Part shown: positions 8,198 through 15,412 of the stretch, one piece after another
Layout: every line of letters starts with the position of its first letter
How positions within the stretch are numbered: the stretch's first letter is position 1
From: Bradyrhizobiaceae bacterium
Lineage (GTDB): Bacteria; Pseudomonadota; Alphaproteobacteria; Rhizobiales; Hyphomicrobiaceae
Assembly: GCA_947475855.1 (NCBI GenBank)
Contig: CANJPN010000065.1
Location: 1-16,689, forward strand
Direction: 5' to 3'
Length of the DNA: 16,689 nt
The notes under the pieces: generated by a model
The model's database searches: none
What the model was told of the DNA's origin: nothing
What the model saw: the letters and a program-made list of their open reading frames with translations, nothing else
Made by a program: the position numbers and the translations under genes

Positions 8198-8228
8198 CGT
8201 AGGGCGGAATACCGAAGCGTATTCCGCC
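8198..8228. repeat. Half copy of the palindromic repeat element
   Basis: This is a second copy of the left half of the element at 933-1011: CGTAGGGCGGAATA (8198-8211), an 8-nt loop differing by one base (CCGAAGCG) and TATTCCGCC (8220-8228). The 31 bases match the other copy with a single change. The second hairpin and right end are missing. It begins 9 nt past the stop of the dioxygenase gene, again directly behind a coding region, and lies inside the probable operon. Confidence 0.8.
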
Positions 8229-8305
8229 ATCATCAAACCGGACACGCGAGCAGGCGATCGGCGCTGATTCGCCCCGTCTCGCAGCACTGCCGAGGAGACT
8301 ACGTG

Positions 8306-9280
8306 ATGCTGCGATCTCCCCTTCTGCGCGCTCTCTCATGCGCCCTGTTGCTTTCCACAACAGCCACAGCAGCTCGCGCCGCCGACACCATTCACGTCGC
8401 CAACGTCTCACGCACGCTCTTCAGCATGCCGTTGTGGATCGCGATGCGGCAGGGCTACATGAAAGAGGAGAGCATCGAGGCAACGAGCGCCATCCTCGAC
8501 AGCGCCGAGAAGATCAACGCCGCGCTCCGTTCGGGCGAAATGCACATCTCGATGGGCACGCCCGAAGCCGTTCTGATGGACGCCTACAAGGGTGGCTCGC
8601 TCCGCATCATCGCCGGTAACACCCGCAAGCTCCCCCACTTCATCATCACGCGCCCGCACATCAAGACGCTCAAGGACCTCAAGGGCGCACACTTCGGCAT
8701 CCTGTCGGAGAAGGAAGGCTCGACCTACGTCGTGCAGGACATCATGAAGTCGCTCGGCTTCACGCCGTCCGACTACAAGATGACGGCCGTCGGCGGCGCC
8801 CCCACCCGCTGGAAGCTGCTGCAGGAAGGCAAGATCGACGCAGGCCTCCAGCCGTTCCCCTTGAGCTATGTCGCCGAAGACGCGGGTTACACAAATCTCG
8901 GCTCCGTCATTCCGTTCGTGCCGGAGTGGCAGTTTACCAGTGTCAATGCCGATCTGGGCTGGGTCGACAAGAACCGCCCGCTCGTCGTGCGCTTTCTGCG
9001 TGCGCTCCAGAAGGGCCGCGATTTCATGACCGCGAACCCCGGCGAGACCGCGAAGGTCGCCGCGGACGAATTGCGCACCACGGTCGCGCTGGCTGCCCGC
9101 GCTCTTGCCGAGACCGAGAAACTCGCCATCCTCGATCCAGACCTTGCGCTGTCGGAGCCCGGACTGCGAAAGGTCTTCCAGACCCTGCAACTCTCCGGCG
9201 ACATCGACACGAAGGCCGGTTTCGACATCGCCCGCTTCTCCGAACTCGCGATGTGGAAGGAAAGCCGCGTCAAGAAATAG
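8306..9280 (+). CDS. ABC transporter substrate-binding protein, NMT1/SsuA-like
   Basis: This 324-residue periplasmic binding protein belongs to the NMT1/THI5-like group (SsuA, TauA, pyrimidine- and aromatic-acid-binding proteins). A signal peptide is clear: MLRSPLLRAL, a hydrophobic core, and cleavage probably after ARA (residue 25). Mature-protein features are SMPLWIAMRQGYMKEE (40-55), the AALRSGEMHISMGTPEAVL segment (72-90), LKDLKGAHFGILSEKEGST (122-140) and LQEGKIDAGLQPFPLSYVAEDAG (172-194), which follow the family's usual order. The start at 8306 has GAGGAG 8 nt upstream; a larger open frame beginning at 7715 is only the shadow of the dioxygenase gene. No permease or ATPase gene follows on this strand: the run ends 11 bp before a convergent gene. 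The ligand is unknown; sulfonates, nitriles, pyrimidines and aromatic acids are known ligands in the group. Confidence 0.88.
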   Translation: MLRSPLLRALSCALLLSTTATAARAADTIHVANVSRTLFSMPLWIAMRQGYMKEESIEATSAILDSAEKINAALRSGEMHISMGTPEAVLMDAYKGGSLRIIAGNTRKLPHFIITRPHIKTLKDLKGAHFGILSEKEGSTYVVQDIMKSLGFTPSDYKMTAVGGAPTRWKLLQEGKIDAGLQPFPLSYVAEDAGYTNLGSVIPFVPEWQFTSVNADLGWVDKNRPLVVRFLRALQKGRDFMTANPGETAKVAADELRTTVALAARALAETEKLAILDPDLALSEPGLRKVFQTLQLSGDIDTKAGFDIARFSELAMWKESRVKK

Positions 9281-9291
9281 GCGCGCCGGCC

Positions 9292-11034
9292 TCATTCGCT
9301 GCGTCGCGCCGCCCAGCGCTGCAACGCCTCCGTGACGAGCGTCAACACGATCATGAACAGTGCGAGCCACACACCGACCGCCGCCGTCCGCGTCGGCTGC
9401 CCTTGCGTCCAATACGAATAGAGCAGCGTCGGCACCGTCGCGTTGTTCACGCCCTGCAACATGAGCGCCGAACTCAACTCGCGCGCCGAGTGAGACAACA
9501 CCCACAGCCAAACCGCCCCGAGCGCCGGCAGCACCAGCGGGAAGACGATACGATTTATCGTCCGCAAGCGGTCGGCGCCACTCATCCGCGCCGCTTCCTC
9601 GAGTTCCGCGTGAAGCTGCGCCAAAGCCGCGTTCATCGCCCGCGAAGCAAAGCTCATGTAGACCGTGATATGCGCGATCGCGATGATCCAGATCGTTCCA
9701 TAGACGGGTACGATCTTGACGAGCAGATAGACATAGATCAGCGCTGTGCCGATCAGCACGCCAGGCATCGCGATGGGTAGGAACGAAAGCACGTCGATCG
9801 AGCGCCGACCGACAGCGTCCGTCCGGACCACAACCCACGATATTCCCAGCGACAGTGCACACACCACCGTCGCCGCCACCACCGCAATAGACAGCGAATG
9901 TACCACCGCACGTCCCAGTGCGGGATCAGCAAAGAACGCCGCATGATTACCCAGCGTCACCTTCGAAAGAGCGTCCAGCGACGGCGGCATCATGAACGGC
10001 AACAGGCTCGTCCAAACGAGCGCCCCCAGTGGCAGCGCCACCGCCAGCAGCAGATAGACGACGACCAGCGCCGAAACCCAAGGTCCCGACCGCCCGAGGC
10101 GGTACGGCAGCGGCTTGAATGCCTTCCCGCGCACCGTGACGAAACGTTCCGTACCGGCCATCAGCCGCTGGTACGCGACGCACAACCCCACCAGCGCCAA
10201 CGCCGTCAGCAATGCAATAGCGCACATCGGGCCATACTCCGGCAGCCCGAGTGGCCCGTGATGCGCGAGATCGTAGATATGCGTCGCGAGCACCGGCAGT
10301 CGCGCCGGCATCCCGATGATCCCTGGGATATCGAACACCATCATGCCCACGATCATCAGAAACGCGAACGTACCGGCCAGGGCCGGCGCGAGCAGCGGCA
10401 GCACGATCCGCAATTGCGTGACGAACACGCCCGAGCCCGCCATATGCGCCGCCTCTTCCAGCGTCGTGTCGAAGTTGCGCAACGCCGGCGCGATGATCAG
10501 GAACGCCGAGGGCGTCAGCGCGAGACCTTCCACGAAGATCATGCCGGTCATCGAGTAGATGTTGAACGGGGCCTCGCTCGCTCCGAACAATCCCATCAGC
10601 CACACGTTGGCGATGCCCGACCTGGGAGACAGCAGCATCGTCCAGCCGATCGCGAGCAGGAACGGCGGCACGCCCATCGGCAGCAGCAGGCCGATCCGCA
10701 ACGCGGTCCGCCCGGGCACGTCCGTCCGTTCGATCACAAGCGCGAGCACCGTACCTAGAACGAGCGCGACGATGGCAGATCCGCCCGCGAACAACAGCGT
10801 CCGCCCGACCAGCCGCCACAGTGCCGGATCCCTGTACGTCTCGACGAAATGCTCGATTGTGAAACCTGGATCGAGCAGAAACCCCGTTGGCTTAAAGGCC
10901 GACATCGCCAGAATCGACAAGGGAACCACGACCAGCCACACAAGCGGGATGCCCGCCAGCACCGACGGAAGATAATGCCGCAACCGTTCAACGACGCCCA
11001 CGGCAAGCCCGCTGTCCCTCACGCTTGATGCCAT
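9292..11034 (-). CDS. Two-domain ABC transporter permease (Fe3+/phosphonate/spermidine type)
   Basis: This 580-residue inner-membrane protein has two fused BPD_transp_1 (MetI-like) domains, as in FbpB and related importers. Each half carries the cytoplasmic EAA loop that contacts the ATPase: EEAAHMAGSGVFVTQLRIVLP (from 193) and EEAARMSGADRLRTINRIVFP (from 479). About twelve membrane segments can be picked out, for example around 28-46, 78-101, 112-135, 160-184, 215-240, 267-287, 319-342, 380-404, 415-440, 446-465, 496-514 and one near the C-terminus. The ATG at 11034 lies 22 nt after the stop of its binding-protein gene, so they form one transcript. No ATPase gene is adjacent, and the next gene downstream is convergent. 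The transported compound is not evident; the partner binding protein lacks the usual iron-binding tyrosine pair. Confidence 0.93.
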   Translation of the reverse strand: MASSVRDSGLAVGVVERLRHYLPSVLAGIPLVWLVVVPLSILAMSAFKPTGFLLDPGFTIEHFVETYRDPALWRLVGRTLLFAGGSAIVALVLGTVLALVIERTDVPGRTALRIGLLLPMGVPPFLLAIGWTMLLSPRSGIANVWLMGLFGASEAPFNIYSMTGMIFVEGLALTPSAFLIIAPALRNFDTTLEEAAHMAGSGVFVTQLRIVLPLLAPALAGTFAFLMIVGMMVFDIPGIIGMPARLPVLATHIYDLAHHGPLGLPEYGPMCAIALLTALALVGLCVAYQRLMAGTERFVTVRGKAFKPLPYRLGRSGPWVSALVVVYLLLAVALPLGALVWTSLLPFMMPPSLDALSKVTLGNHAAFFADPALGRAVVHSLSIAVVAATVVCALSLGISWVVVRTDAVGRRSIDVLSFLPIAMPGVLIGTALIYVYLLVKIVPVYGTIWIIAIAHITVYMSFASRAMNAALAQLHAELEEAARMSGADRLRTINRIVFPLVLPALGAVWLWVLSHSARELSSALMLQGVNNATVPTLLYSYWTQGQPTRTAAVGVWLALFMIVLTLVTEALQRWAARRSE

Positions 11035-11056
11035 GGACGGAGCCGTTTCCTCGCTG

Positions 11057-12082
11057 CTACTTCGCAGCGCCCCGTGCGCTGAGTATCTTGTTCAGCTCCG
11101 CCTGCAGCTTCACGTAGGTATCGAGCTCCGCTAGGGGATACTCCGACAACTTGCGCCCTTGGACGAGCCCTTCCGAGCGCGTGCCCTTGAGATAGGGATT
11201 GCCGCGGTTCGTAGCAGCTTCGTAGGCGTCAGCTCCTTCTTTCGTTGACAACCATGCAGCAAACAGAATGCCCCCCTCGGGGTTCGCCGACTTGTCGACG
11301 ACCGTGCTGTAGATCGTGCTCACGGAGACCGGCTCCACGAACGCGTAACCGATCGGCGCGCCAGCCGCGAGCGCCGGCTGCGTCGCGTGGAAGAAGCTGT
11401 AGCCGACGTCGATCTCGCCCGTCGCCAGCTCCTGCCCGATCCGAAATGTCGAGTCGTAGAGCCGCGCCTCGTTGGCGACGAGCCTCGTGATTACGTCACG
11501 AATCTTTTCCGGCCCCATCACCTTCCCGAGTTGGGCATAATGCGGAGCACGAATCCAACTACCGGCTTTCCCTTTCCACTTCGGGTCGGCCAGCGCTTCC
11601 AGCGACTTCGGGACGTCCGCGTCACTGACCTTCGTCTTGTTCCAGACGATCATCCCGATCGCTGCCGTCGTCGCCACCATATAGGGACTGCCGATCAATT
11701 CGGGTGCGACGCCGAGTGATTTCCAGTCGGGCTTCCGCAGCATGCCGCGCTTGTCGAGCTCTAAAAACTGGGCCTGATCGCCCGTCAGCACGGCAGCCGG
11801 CGCACCACCGGCTTGCACCTGCTGTATGACCTTGGCGGCCAGCGTATTGCCGCCGGTATCGCGGATGTACTCGACTTTGACGCCCGGGAACTTCGCATTG
11901 AAGATCGCGATGATCTTCTGCGCGGCAGCTACTTCGGAACTTTCGGTCCACACGACCGGCGGCTTCTTCGCCGCAACTTGCGCAAGTTCGTCGATCGTTT
12001 GCGCCGACGCCGAAGTCGAAGTCGACGCAACTGCAAGCGCCCCCACAGCAAGCGCAAACACGCGCCTCGAAATACCGAACAT
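11057..12082 (-). CDS. ABC transporter extracellular solute-binding protein (FbpA/AfuA-like group)
   Basis: This 341-residue periplasmic binding protein partners the two-domain permease encoded 22 nt downstream. The signal peptide begins MFGISRRVFAL and probably ends at ASA (residue 27). The mature protein shows VVWTESSEVAAAQKIIAIFNAKFPGVKVEYIR (from 43), the usual first strand and helix of this group, then LAAKVIQQVQAGGAPAAVLTGDQAQF (from 81), WNKTKV and KWKGKAGS (the DPKWKGK hallmark), and a C-terminal GGILFAAWLSTKEGADAYEAATNRGNPYLKG stretch. There is no Tyr-Tyr pair where FbpA proteins bind ferric iron, so an organic or anionic ligand is likelier. The start at 12082 is set by GGAGG 6 nt upstream; ATG at 12103 would add seven charged residues. 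It lies 82 bp downstream of the NicX-like gene on the same strand. Confidence 0.9.
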   Translation of the reverse strand: MFGISRRVFALAVGALAVASTSTSASAQTIDELAQVAAKKPPVVWTESSEVAAAQKIIAIFNAKFPGVKVEYIRDTGGNTLAAKVIQQVQAGGAPAAVLTGDQAQFLELDKRGMLRKPDWKSLGVAPELIGSPYMVATTAAIGMIVWNKTKVSDADVPKSLEALADPKWKGKAGSWIRAPHYAQLGKVMGPEKIRDVITRLVANEARLYDSTFRIGQELATGEIDVGYSFFHATQPALAAGAPIGYAFVEPVSVSTIYSTVVDKSANPEGGILFAAWLSTKEGADAYEAATNRGNPYLKGTRSEGLVQGRKLSEYPLAELDTYVKLQAELNKILSARGAAK

Positions 12083-12088
12083 CGATTC

Positions 12089-12093
12089 CCTCC
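12089..12093 (-). promoter_or_regulatory. Ribosome binding site deciding the solute-binding protein start
   Basis: GGAGG on the minus strand lies 6 nt before the ATG at 12082. It favours that start over the in-frame ATG at 12103, which sits upstream of this site. Confidence 0.65.
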
Positions 12094-12164
12094 GACTTCT
12101 CATCTTTGTGCGAGCGCGAGCCGAACGATCTCCGGTCGACCCCGCCCGTCCCCCCGAAACCGCC

Positions 12165-13352
12165 CTACACCGGAAACCGCTCCAGCAATTCCGTCGGATC
12201 GCCGTAACGCTTCGCGCACTCGATCACCTGGGGATCACTGAGCGACAGCAGATACCCCTCGTCGATCAGCGTCCGATTGCCGGCCTTGACGGTGCTGTCG
12301 AAGCTCACGAGATCCATGTGTACGTGCGGCTCCTCCCAGTTCGGCATCATCTTGCGCAGGTATTTCGACTCTTTCAGTCCGTTGATGCCGAAATGCAGCG
12401 CGCCCGGCGAGTTTGGCCCCGCAGGGTAGATGTCGAATCTCGGCGCCCAGGGATTGTGTCCGCAGCCCAGCTCTTCCAGCGTTCCGCCGATCAGGAACTC
12501 GCGCAAGACGTCCGCCTCCCATCCGTCGCCGTTGACGGCTACGACATGGTCGTTCTTGAACACCACTTCCGGCGGATTCTCGAACGGCTTCTCGAAGCCG
12601 ACGCCCCATTGCGCACGGATCTTGCCCGACAGGCCAACCTTGAAGTCCGGATCGTTGCCGAACATCATGGGGTCGTAGATGTTCGGCCCGTGCGTCGCGA
12701 TGTAGTGGACGTAGCAACCGTCCTCGTTGGCGTAATTGTGCCCGCGCCAGCGATTGTCCTTCTTCATCCGTTGCCGCATCGCGTCCGTGAACGGAACGCG
12801 AAAGTCAGTGCCACGCGTGTCCGTGATCCTAAGATCGAACGGACCGTTCTCAGGATAGAGCCGCGACGTCGCCCGGATCAACTCACCGACAATCTCGACC
12901 GGAAACCGCGCCTGAGGTGTGTTCCACAGATCGATGTTGCGGAAGAAGGTGATCTTAACCCAGCGCTGCCCATGCTTTCGACGCAAGTTCTGGCAGAACG
13001 GATCGAACACGGAGGCAAACCAGGTCGAGACGACGAAGGTCGCCTCCTCGACCAGCGGCCGCACCTTTTCAGGCACCGCCACATACCGCGTCGACTCACC
13101 CATATACGACGTAAACGTCGCCCCGCGCGATTTGCAGATGCCCTGCACTGCCTGGATCACGCGCGGATCGAGCAGCGGATCGGTCAGCATCAGCACCTTG
13201 TCGCCGGACCGGATGCCAAACACCTGATGAAAATTGTCGAGGGCCTGGATGTACTCGGTCGTGCTCGCTTTGCCGTAGTCGACCGCATGAGGCAGGCCGC
13301 GCCGCGTCGGCGAGCGCATGATATCGTCGACCGTCTTGGGAATACTGCTCAT
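12165..13352 (-). CDS. M29 aminopeptidase-like / NicX-like metalloprotein
   Basis: This 395-residue protein resembles the group that joins M29 aminopeptidases and 2,5-dihydroxypyridine 5,6-dioxygenase NicX, mononuclear-iron ring-cleaving enzymes of nicotinate breakdown. Points in favour are a nucleotide-fold-like first half (SGDKVLMLTDPLLDPRVIQAV, from 49; ATFVVSTWFA, 104-113), the LRITDTRGTDFRVPF segment (174-188), and a metal-site pattern in the second half: LGCGHNPWAP (His299) and EPHVHMD (His345, Asp347). From memory, NicX binds iron through a His and a later His-x-Asp, which this reproduces. The start at 13352 has AGAGG 8 nt upstream. It is longer than NicX (about 350), with an extra N-terminal stretch. 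It precedes the ABC binding protein and permease genes. Ring cleavage is a hypothesis; a peptidase or other hydrolase is possible. Confidence 0.6.
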   Translation of the reverse strand: MSSIPKTVDDIMRSPTRRGLPHAVDYGKASTTEYIQALDNFHQVFGIRSGDKVLMLTDPLLDPRVIQAVQGICKSRGATFTSYMGESTRYVAVPEKVRPLVEEATFVVSTWFASVFDPFCQNLRRKHGQRWVKITFFRNIDLWNTPQARFPVEIVGELIRATSRLYPENGPFDLRITDTRGTDFRVPFTDAMRQRMKKDNRWRGHNYANEDGCYVHYIATHGPNIYDPMMFGNDPDFKVGLSGKIRAQWGVGFEKPFENPPEVVFKNDHVVAVNGDGWEADVLREFLIGGTLEELGCGHNPWAPRFDIYPAGPNSPGALHFGINGLKESKYLRKMMPNWEEPHVHMDLVSFDSTVKAGNRTLIDEGYLLSLSDPQVIECAKRYGDPTELLERFPV

Positions 13353-13447
13353 CGCGCGTTCCTCTCCTCGCAGGGGATCCTCCGTCCCATTGCGACGTAG
13401 ACTAGTGCGCCTGAAGCCTCCGCGCCAGCACCAGCGAATAGCCCCGC

Positions 13448-14422
13448 CTAAAGCTTCCTCAGCGCCACGCTTTCGATGCGATGCGAGTTTCCTTTTCGCA
13501 GGATCAGGCGTGCCCGCTGACGGGTCGGAAGAATATTCTCTTCCAGGTTCTTCAGGTTGATCTCACGCCAGATCTCGAGAGCCCGCTCCTGCGCAGCATC
13601 CGGCGTCAGGCTGGCATAACGGTGAAAATAGGCCGCCGGATCACGGAAAGCCGTCGTGCGCAACTTCATGAAACGCGTGAGGTACCACTGCTCGAGCACA
13701 TTCGTGTCGGCATCGAGGTAGATCGAGAAATCAAAGAAATCAGAAACGAACGGGATAGCGTCACCGTTGCGCGGCAGCTTGGCCGACTGCAACACGTTGA
13801 GACCTTCCACGATGAGAATATCGGGCCGCTCCACCACGGCCTGCTGTCCTGGCAGAATATCGTAGTGGAAGTGCGAATAGACTGGCGCTTCGACCTTCGC
13901 CTCACCGGACTTCACACGCGCAAGAAAGCTCAACAACCGCGCCGTATCGAAGCTCTCTGGAAATCCCTTGCGGTGCATGATCTCGCGCCGCTCGAGTTCC
14001 GCATTTGGAAAAAGAAACCCGTCCGTGGTGATGAGGTCGACCCGCGGATGATCCGGCCACCGGGCAAGCAACGCACGCAACACGCGGGCCGTCGTGCTCT
14101 TGCCCACCGCTACCGAGCCTGCGATCCCAATAATGAACGGCACCTTCGTGTCGCGCTGCCCCAAGAACCGTGCCGTTGCCCCGTACAACTCCTGAATCGC
14201 CAACACATGTAGATTGATCAGCCGCGACATCGGCAGGTAGATCTGCTCCACCTCCGCCATCGAAAGGTCTTCGATGAGACCTGACATCTGTTCCAGATCG
14301 CGCGGCACCAGCGTCATCGGCGTGTCTTCGCGCAGCCGCGACCATGCCTCTCGCGAAAACACGCGATAGGGCGAGAAATCCACGACAGCGGGAGCGACCG
14401 CCTTGGTCTCTCCGATGATCAA
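13448..14422 (-). CDS. coaA: Pantothenate kinase type I
   Basis: This phosphorylates pantothenate with ATP, the first and usually rate-limiting step of coenzyme A synthesis, in the cytoplasm. The 324-residue protein matches bacterial type I CoaA throughout: YRVFSREAWSRLREDTPMTL (19-38), LSMAEVEQIYLPMSRLIN (53-70), Walker A GSVAVGKST (102-110), LITTDGFLFPN (130-140, with Asp134), RKGFPESFD (151-159), VYSHFHYD (181-188), PDILIVEGLNVLQ (200-212) and ENILPTRQRARLIL (295-308). The length compares with about 316 in E. coli. No ATG is possible: AGGAG lies 7 nt before TTG at 14422, while starts further upstream lie inside hisE. It follows hisE by 22 nt and precedes the NicX-like gene by 95 bp. The hisE-coaA pair is typical of Hyphomicrobiales. 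Confidence 0.95.
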   Translation of the reverse strand: MIIGETKAVAPAVVDFSPYRVFSREAWSRLREDTPMTLVPRDLEQMSGLIEDLSMAEVEQIYLPMSRLINLHVLAIQELYGATARFLGQRDTKVPFIIGIAGSVAVGKSTTARVLRALLARWPDHPRVDLITTDGFLFPNAELERREIMHRKGFPESFDTARLLSFLARVKSGEAKVEAPVYSHFHYDILPGQQAVVERPDILIVEGLNVLQSAKLPRNGDAIPFVSDFFDFSIYLDADTNVLEQWYLTRFMKLRTTAFRDPAAYFHRYASLTPDAAQERALEIWREINLKNLEENILPTRQRARLILRKGNSHRIESVALRKL

Positions 14423-14429
14423 GACATGT

Positions 14430-14434
14430 CTCCT
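14430..14434 (-). promoter_or_regulatory. coaA: Ribosome binding site supporting a TTG start for coaA
   Basis: AGGAG on the minus strand is followed after 7 nt by TTG (14420-14422) in the coaA frame. The ATG that lies between them is out of frame and reaches a stop after one codon. The upstream in-frame GTG codons lie at the end of hisE. Confidence 0.65.
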
Positions 14435-14444
14435 CTGGAAACCG

Positions 14445-14777
14445 TCATGCACCACCGCCGGATTTGCGAGAGGCCTTCTCGTCGATACCCGAGATACCCA
14501 TGCGGCCGGCCAGAATCCCGAGCACATCGTCGATCGCGATGTTACGGCTCTCGAGCAAAACCAGCAGATGATAGATCAGGTCGGCAGCCTCGTTGCGCAA
14601 TGCCGCGTCATCCTCGACAAGCGCCGCAATGACCGTTTCGACGGCTTCCTCGCCCAACTTTTTGCCGCATCGCTTCGGCCCGGCATCGAGCAGCTGCCGT
14701 GTATACGAGCGGTCTGCACTTTCAGTGCGCCGGGCAGATATGGTCGCCGCAAGCTGGCGCAGGATTTGATCGGTCAT
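14445..14777 (-). CDS. hisE: Phosphoribosyl-ATP diphosphatase
   Basis: This hydrolyses phosphoribosyl-ATP to phosphoribosyl-AMP and pyrophosphate, the second step of histidine synthesis. The 110-residue protein fits stand-alone HisE and shows the MazG-like helical motifs: RSYTRQLLDAGPKRCGKKLGEEAVETVIAAL (from 23), with the metal-binding EEAVE, and NEAADLIYHLLVLL (62-75). The ATG at 14777 is chosen because family proteins begin just before this first helix; the frame is open up to 14837, but that extension has no family character. No clear ribosome binding site is visible. In Hyphomicrobiales hisE usually follows hisF in a hisBHAFE run, but here a PilZ gene lies upstream on the same strand, so hisE is separated from the rest of the pathway. 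Confidence 0.93.
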   Translation of the reverse strand: MTDQILRQLAATISARRTESADRSYTRQLLDAGPKRCGKKLGEEAVETVIAALVEDDAALRNEAADLIYHLLVLLESRNIAIDDVLGILAGRMGISGIDEKASRKSGGGA

Positions 14778-14908
14778 GGCAGTGCCGCAGGCTGGATCGA
14801 AGCGCCAGCGTATGCATGGCGCGCTCGACAGCAGCAAGCGCCCGCGCGTCCGTCAAGACCTGCTTTGGCGGCATGCTTCACGGTGGCGCGCGGAACACGC
14901 ACCAGCAA

Positions 14909-15304
14909 TCAGCGATAGTTGCCCGTCCAGGCGTCGTTTTCGTTCAGAGAGCGGGCTTCCTGAGCCCCTCGCGGATCCAGCACGGCCGCTTCGACTGCCG
15001 ATAGAAACCGCACGCCGACAGAATCTGACCTGGAATGGCGCACTTCGCAGCTGGTGACGAAGCGGGTCGCCTCGATGGTCAGCATGAAGTTGTAGGGCAA
15101 CCACGACGGCTTTTGGAGTTGCAGCAATGCGCCGCCTACCGACAGATCGACGACCGTGCATGACAGCTTCGGCCTGCCAGGCACGCTGATCCAGGCGTGC
15201 AGACTGGTCTTTCGACGGCCGAACTGCCGGCGCTCAGCGCCACCACGAGTTGTACTCATAACTTTGATCTGAGGTGTCCGTTGAAAGGCCTGATCATTCG
15301 ACAT
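14909..15304 (-). CDS. PilZ-domain protein (probable c-di-GMP binding)
   Basis: This 131-residue protein is essentially one PilZ domain, the c-di-GMP-binding beta barrel that controls motility, polysaccharide secretion and cell-surface functions. The two binding motifs are visible: the arginine motif in ERRQFGRR (24-31, Arg26-x3-Arg30) and D-x-S-x-x-G in DLSVGG (Asp53, Ser55, Gly58). They are followed by the barrel strands up to SVGVRF (95-100). There is no second domain; the tail after about 103 is short and polar. The start is uncertain: ATG at 15304 and ATG at 15259 are both in frame, the second placing the domain nearer the N-terminus, and neither has a clear ribosome binding site. It lies between the SDR gene and hisE on the same strand, with 108 bp and 131 bp gaps, so it may have its own promoter. 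Confidence 0.88.
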   Translation of the reverse strand: MSNDQAFQRTPQIKVMSTTRGGAERRQFGRRKTSLHAWISVPGRPKLSCTVVDLSVGGALLQLQKPSWLPYNFMLTIEATRFVTSCEVRHSRSDSVGVRFLSAVEAAVLDPRGAQEARSLNENDAWTGNYR

Positions 15305-15412
15305 TCGAACGATGCCACAAGGGAATTAACCAACCATGCCACGCACACGGATTCATTAAAGCACTTGCGCAGAATTAGGCATAAACACCGCGATAAAGTC
15401 GGCACACGCATA

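Noticed and set aside
7715..8305. Upstream part of the frame ending at 9280
   Set aside because: It overlaps the dioxygenase gene in another frame. The signal peptide and ribosome binding site place the true start at 8306.
8408..9862. 484-codon minus-strand open frame
   Set aside because: It is antisense to the NMT1-like gene and out of frame with the permease; there is no recognisable domain.
14778..14908. Remnant of hisF or a small gene between the PilZ gene and hisE
   Set aside because: All three minus-strand frames were read; none shows the HisF C-terminus. A 35-codon frame from a GTG has no ribosome binding site.
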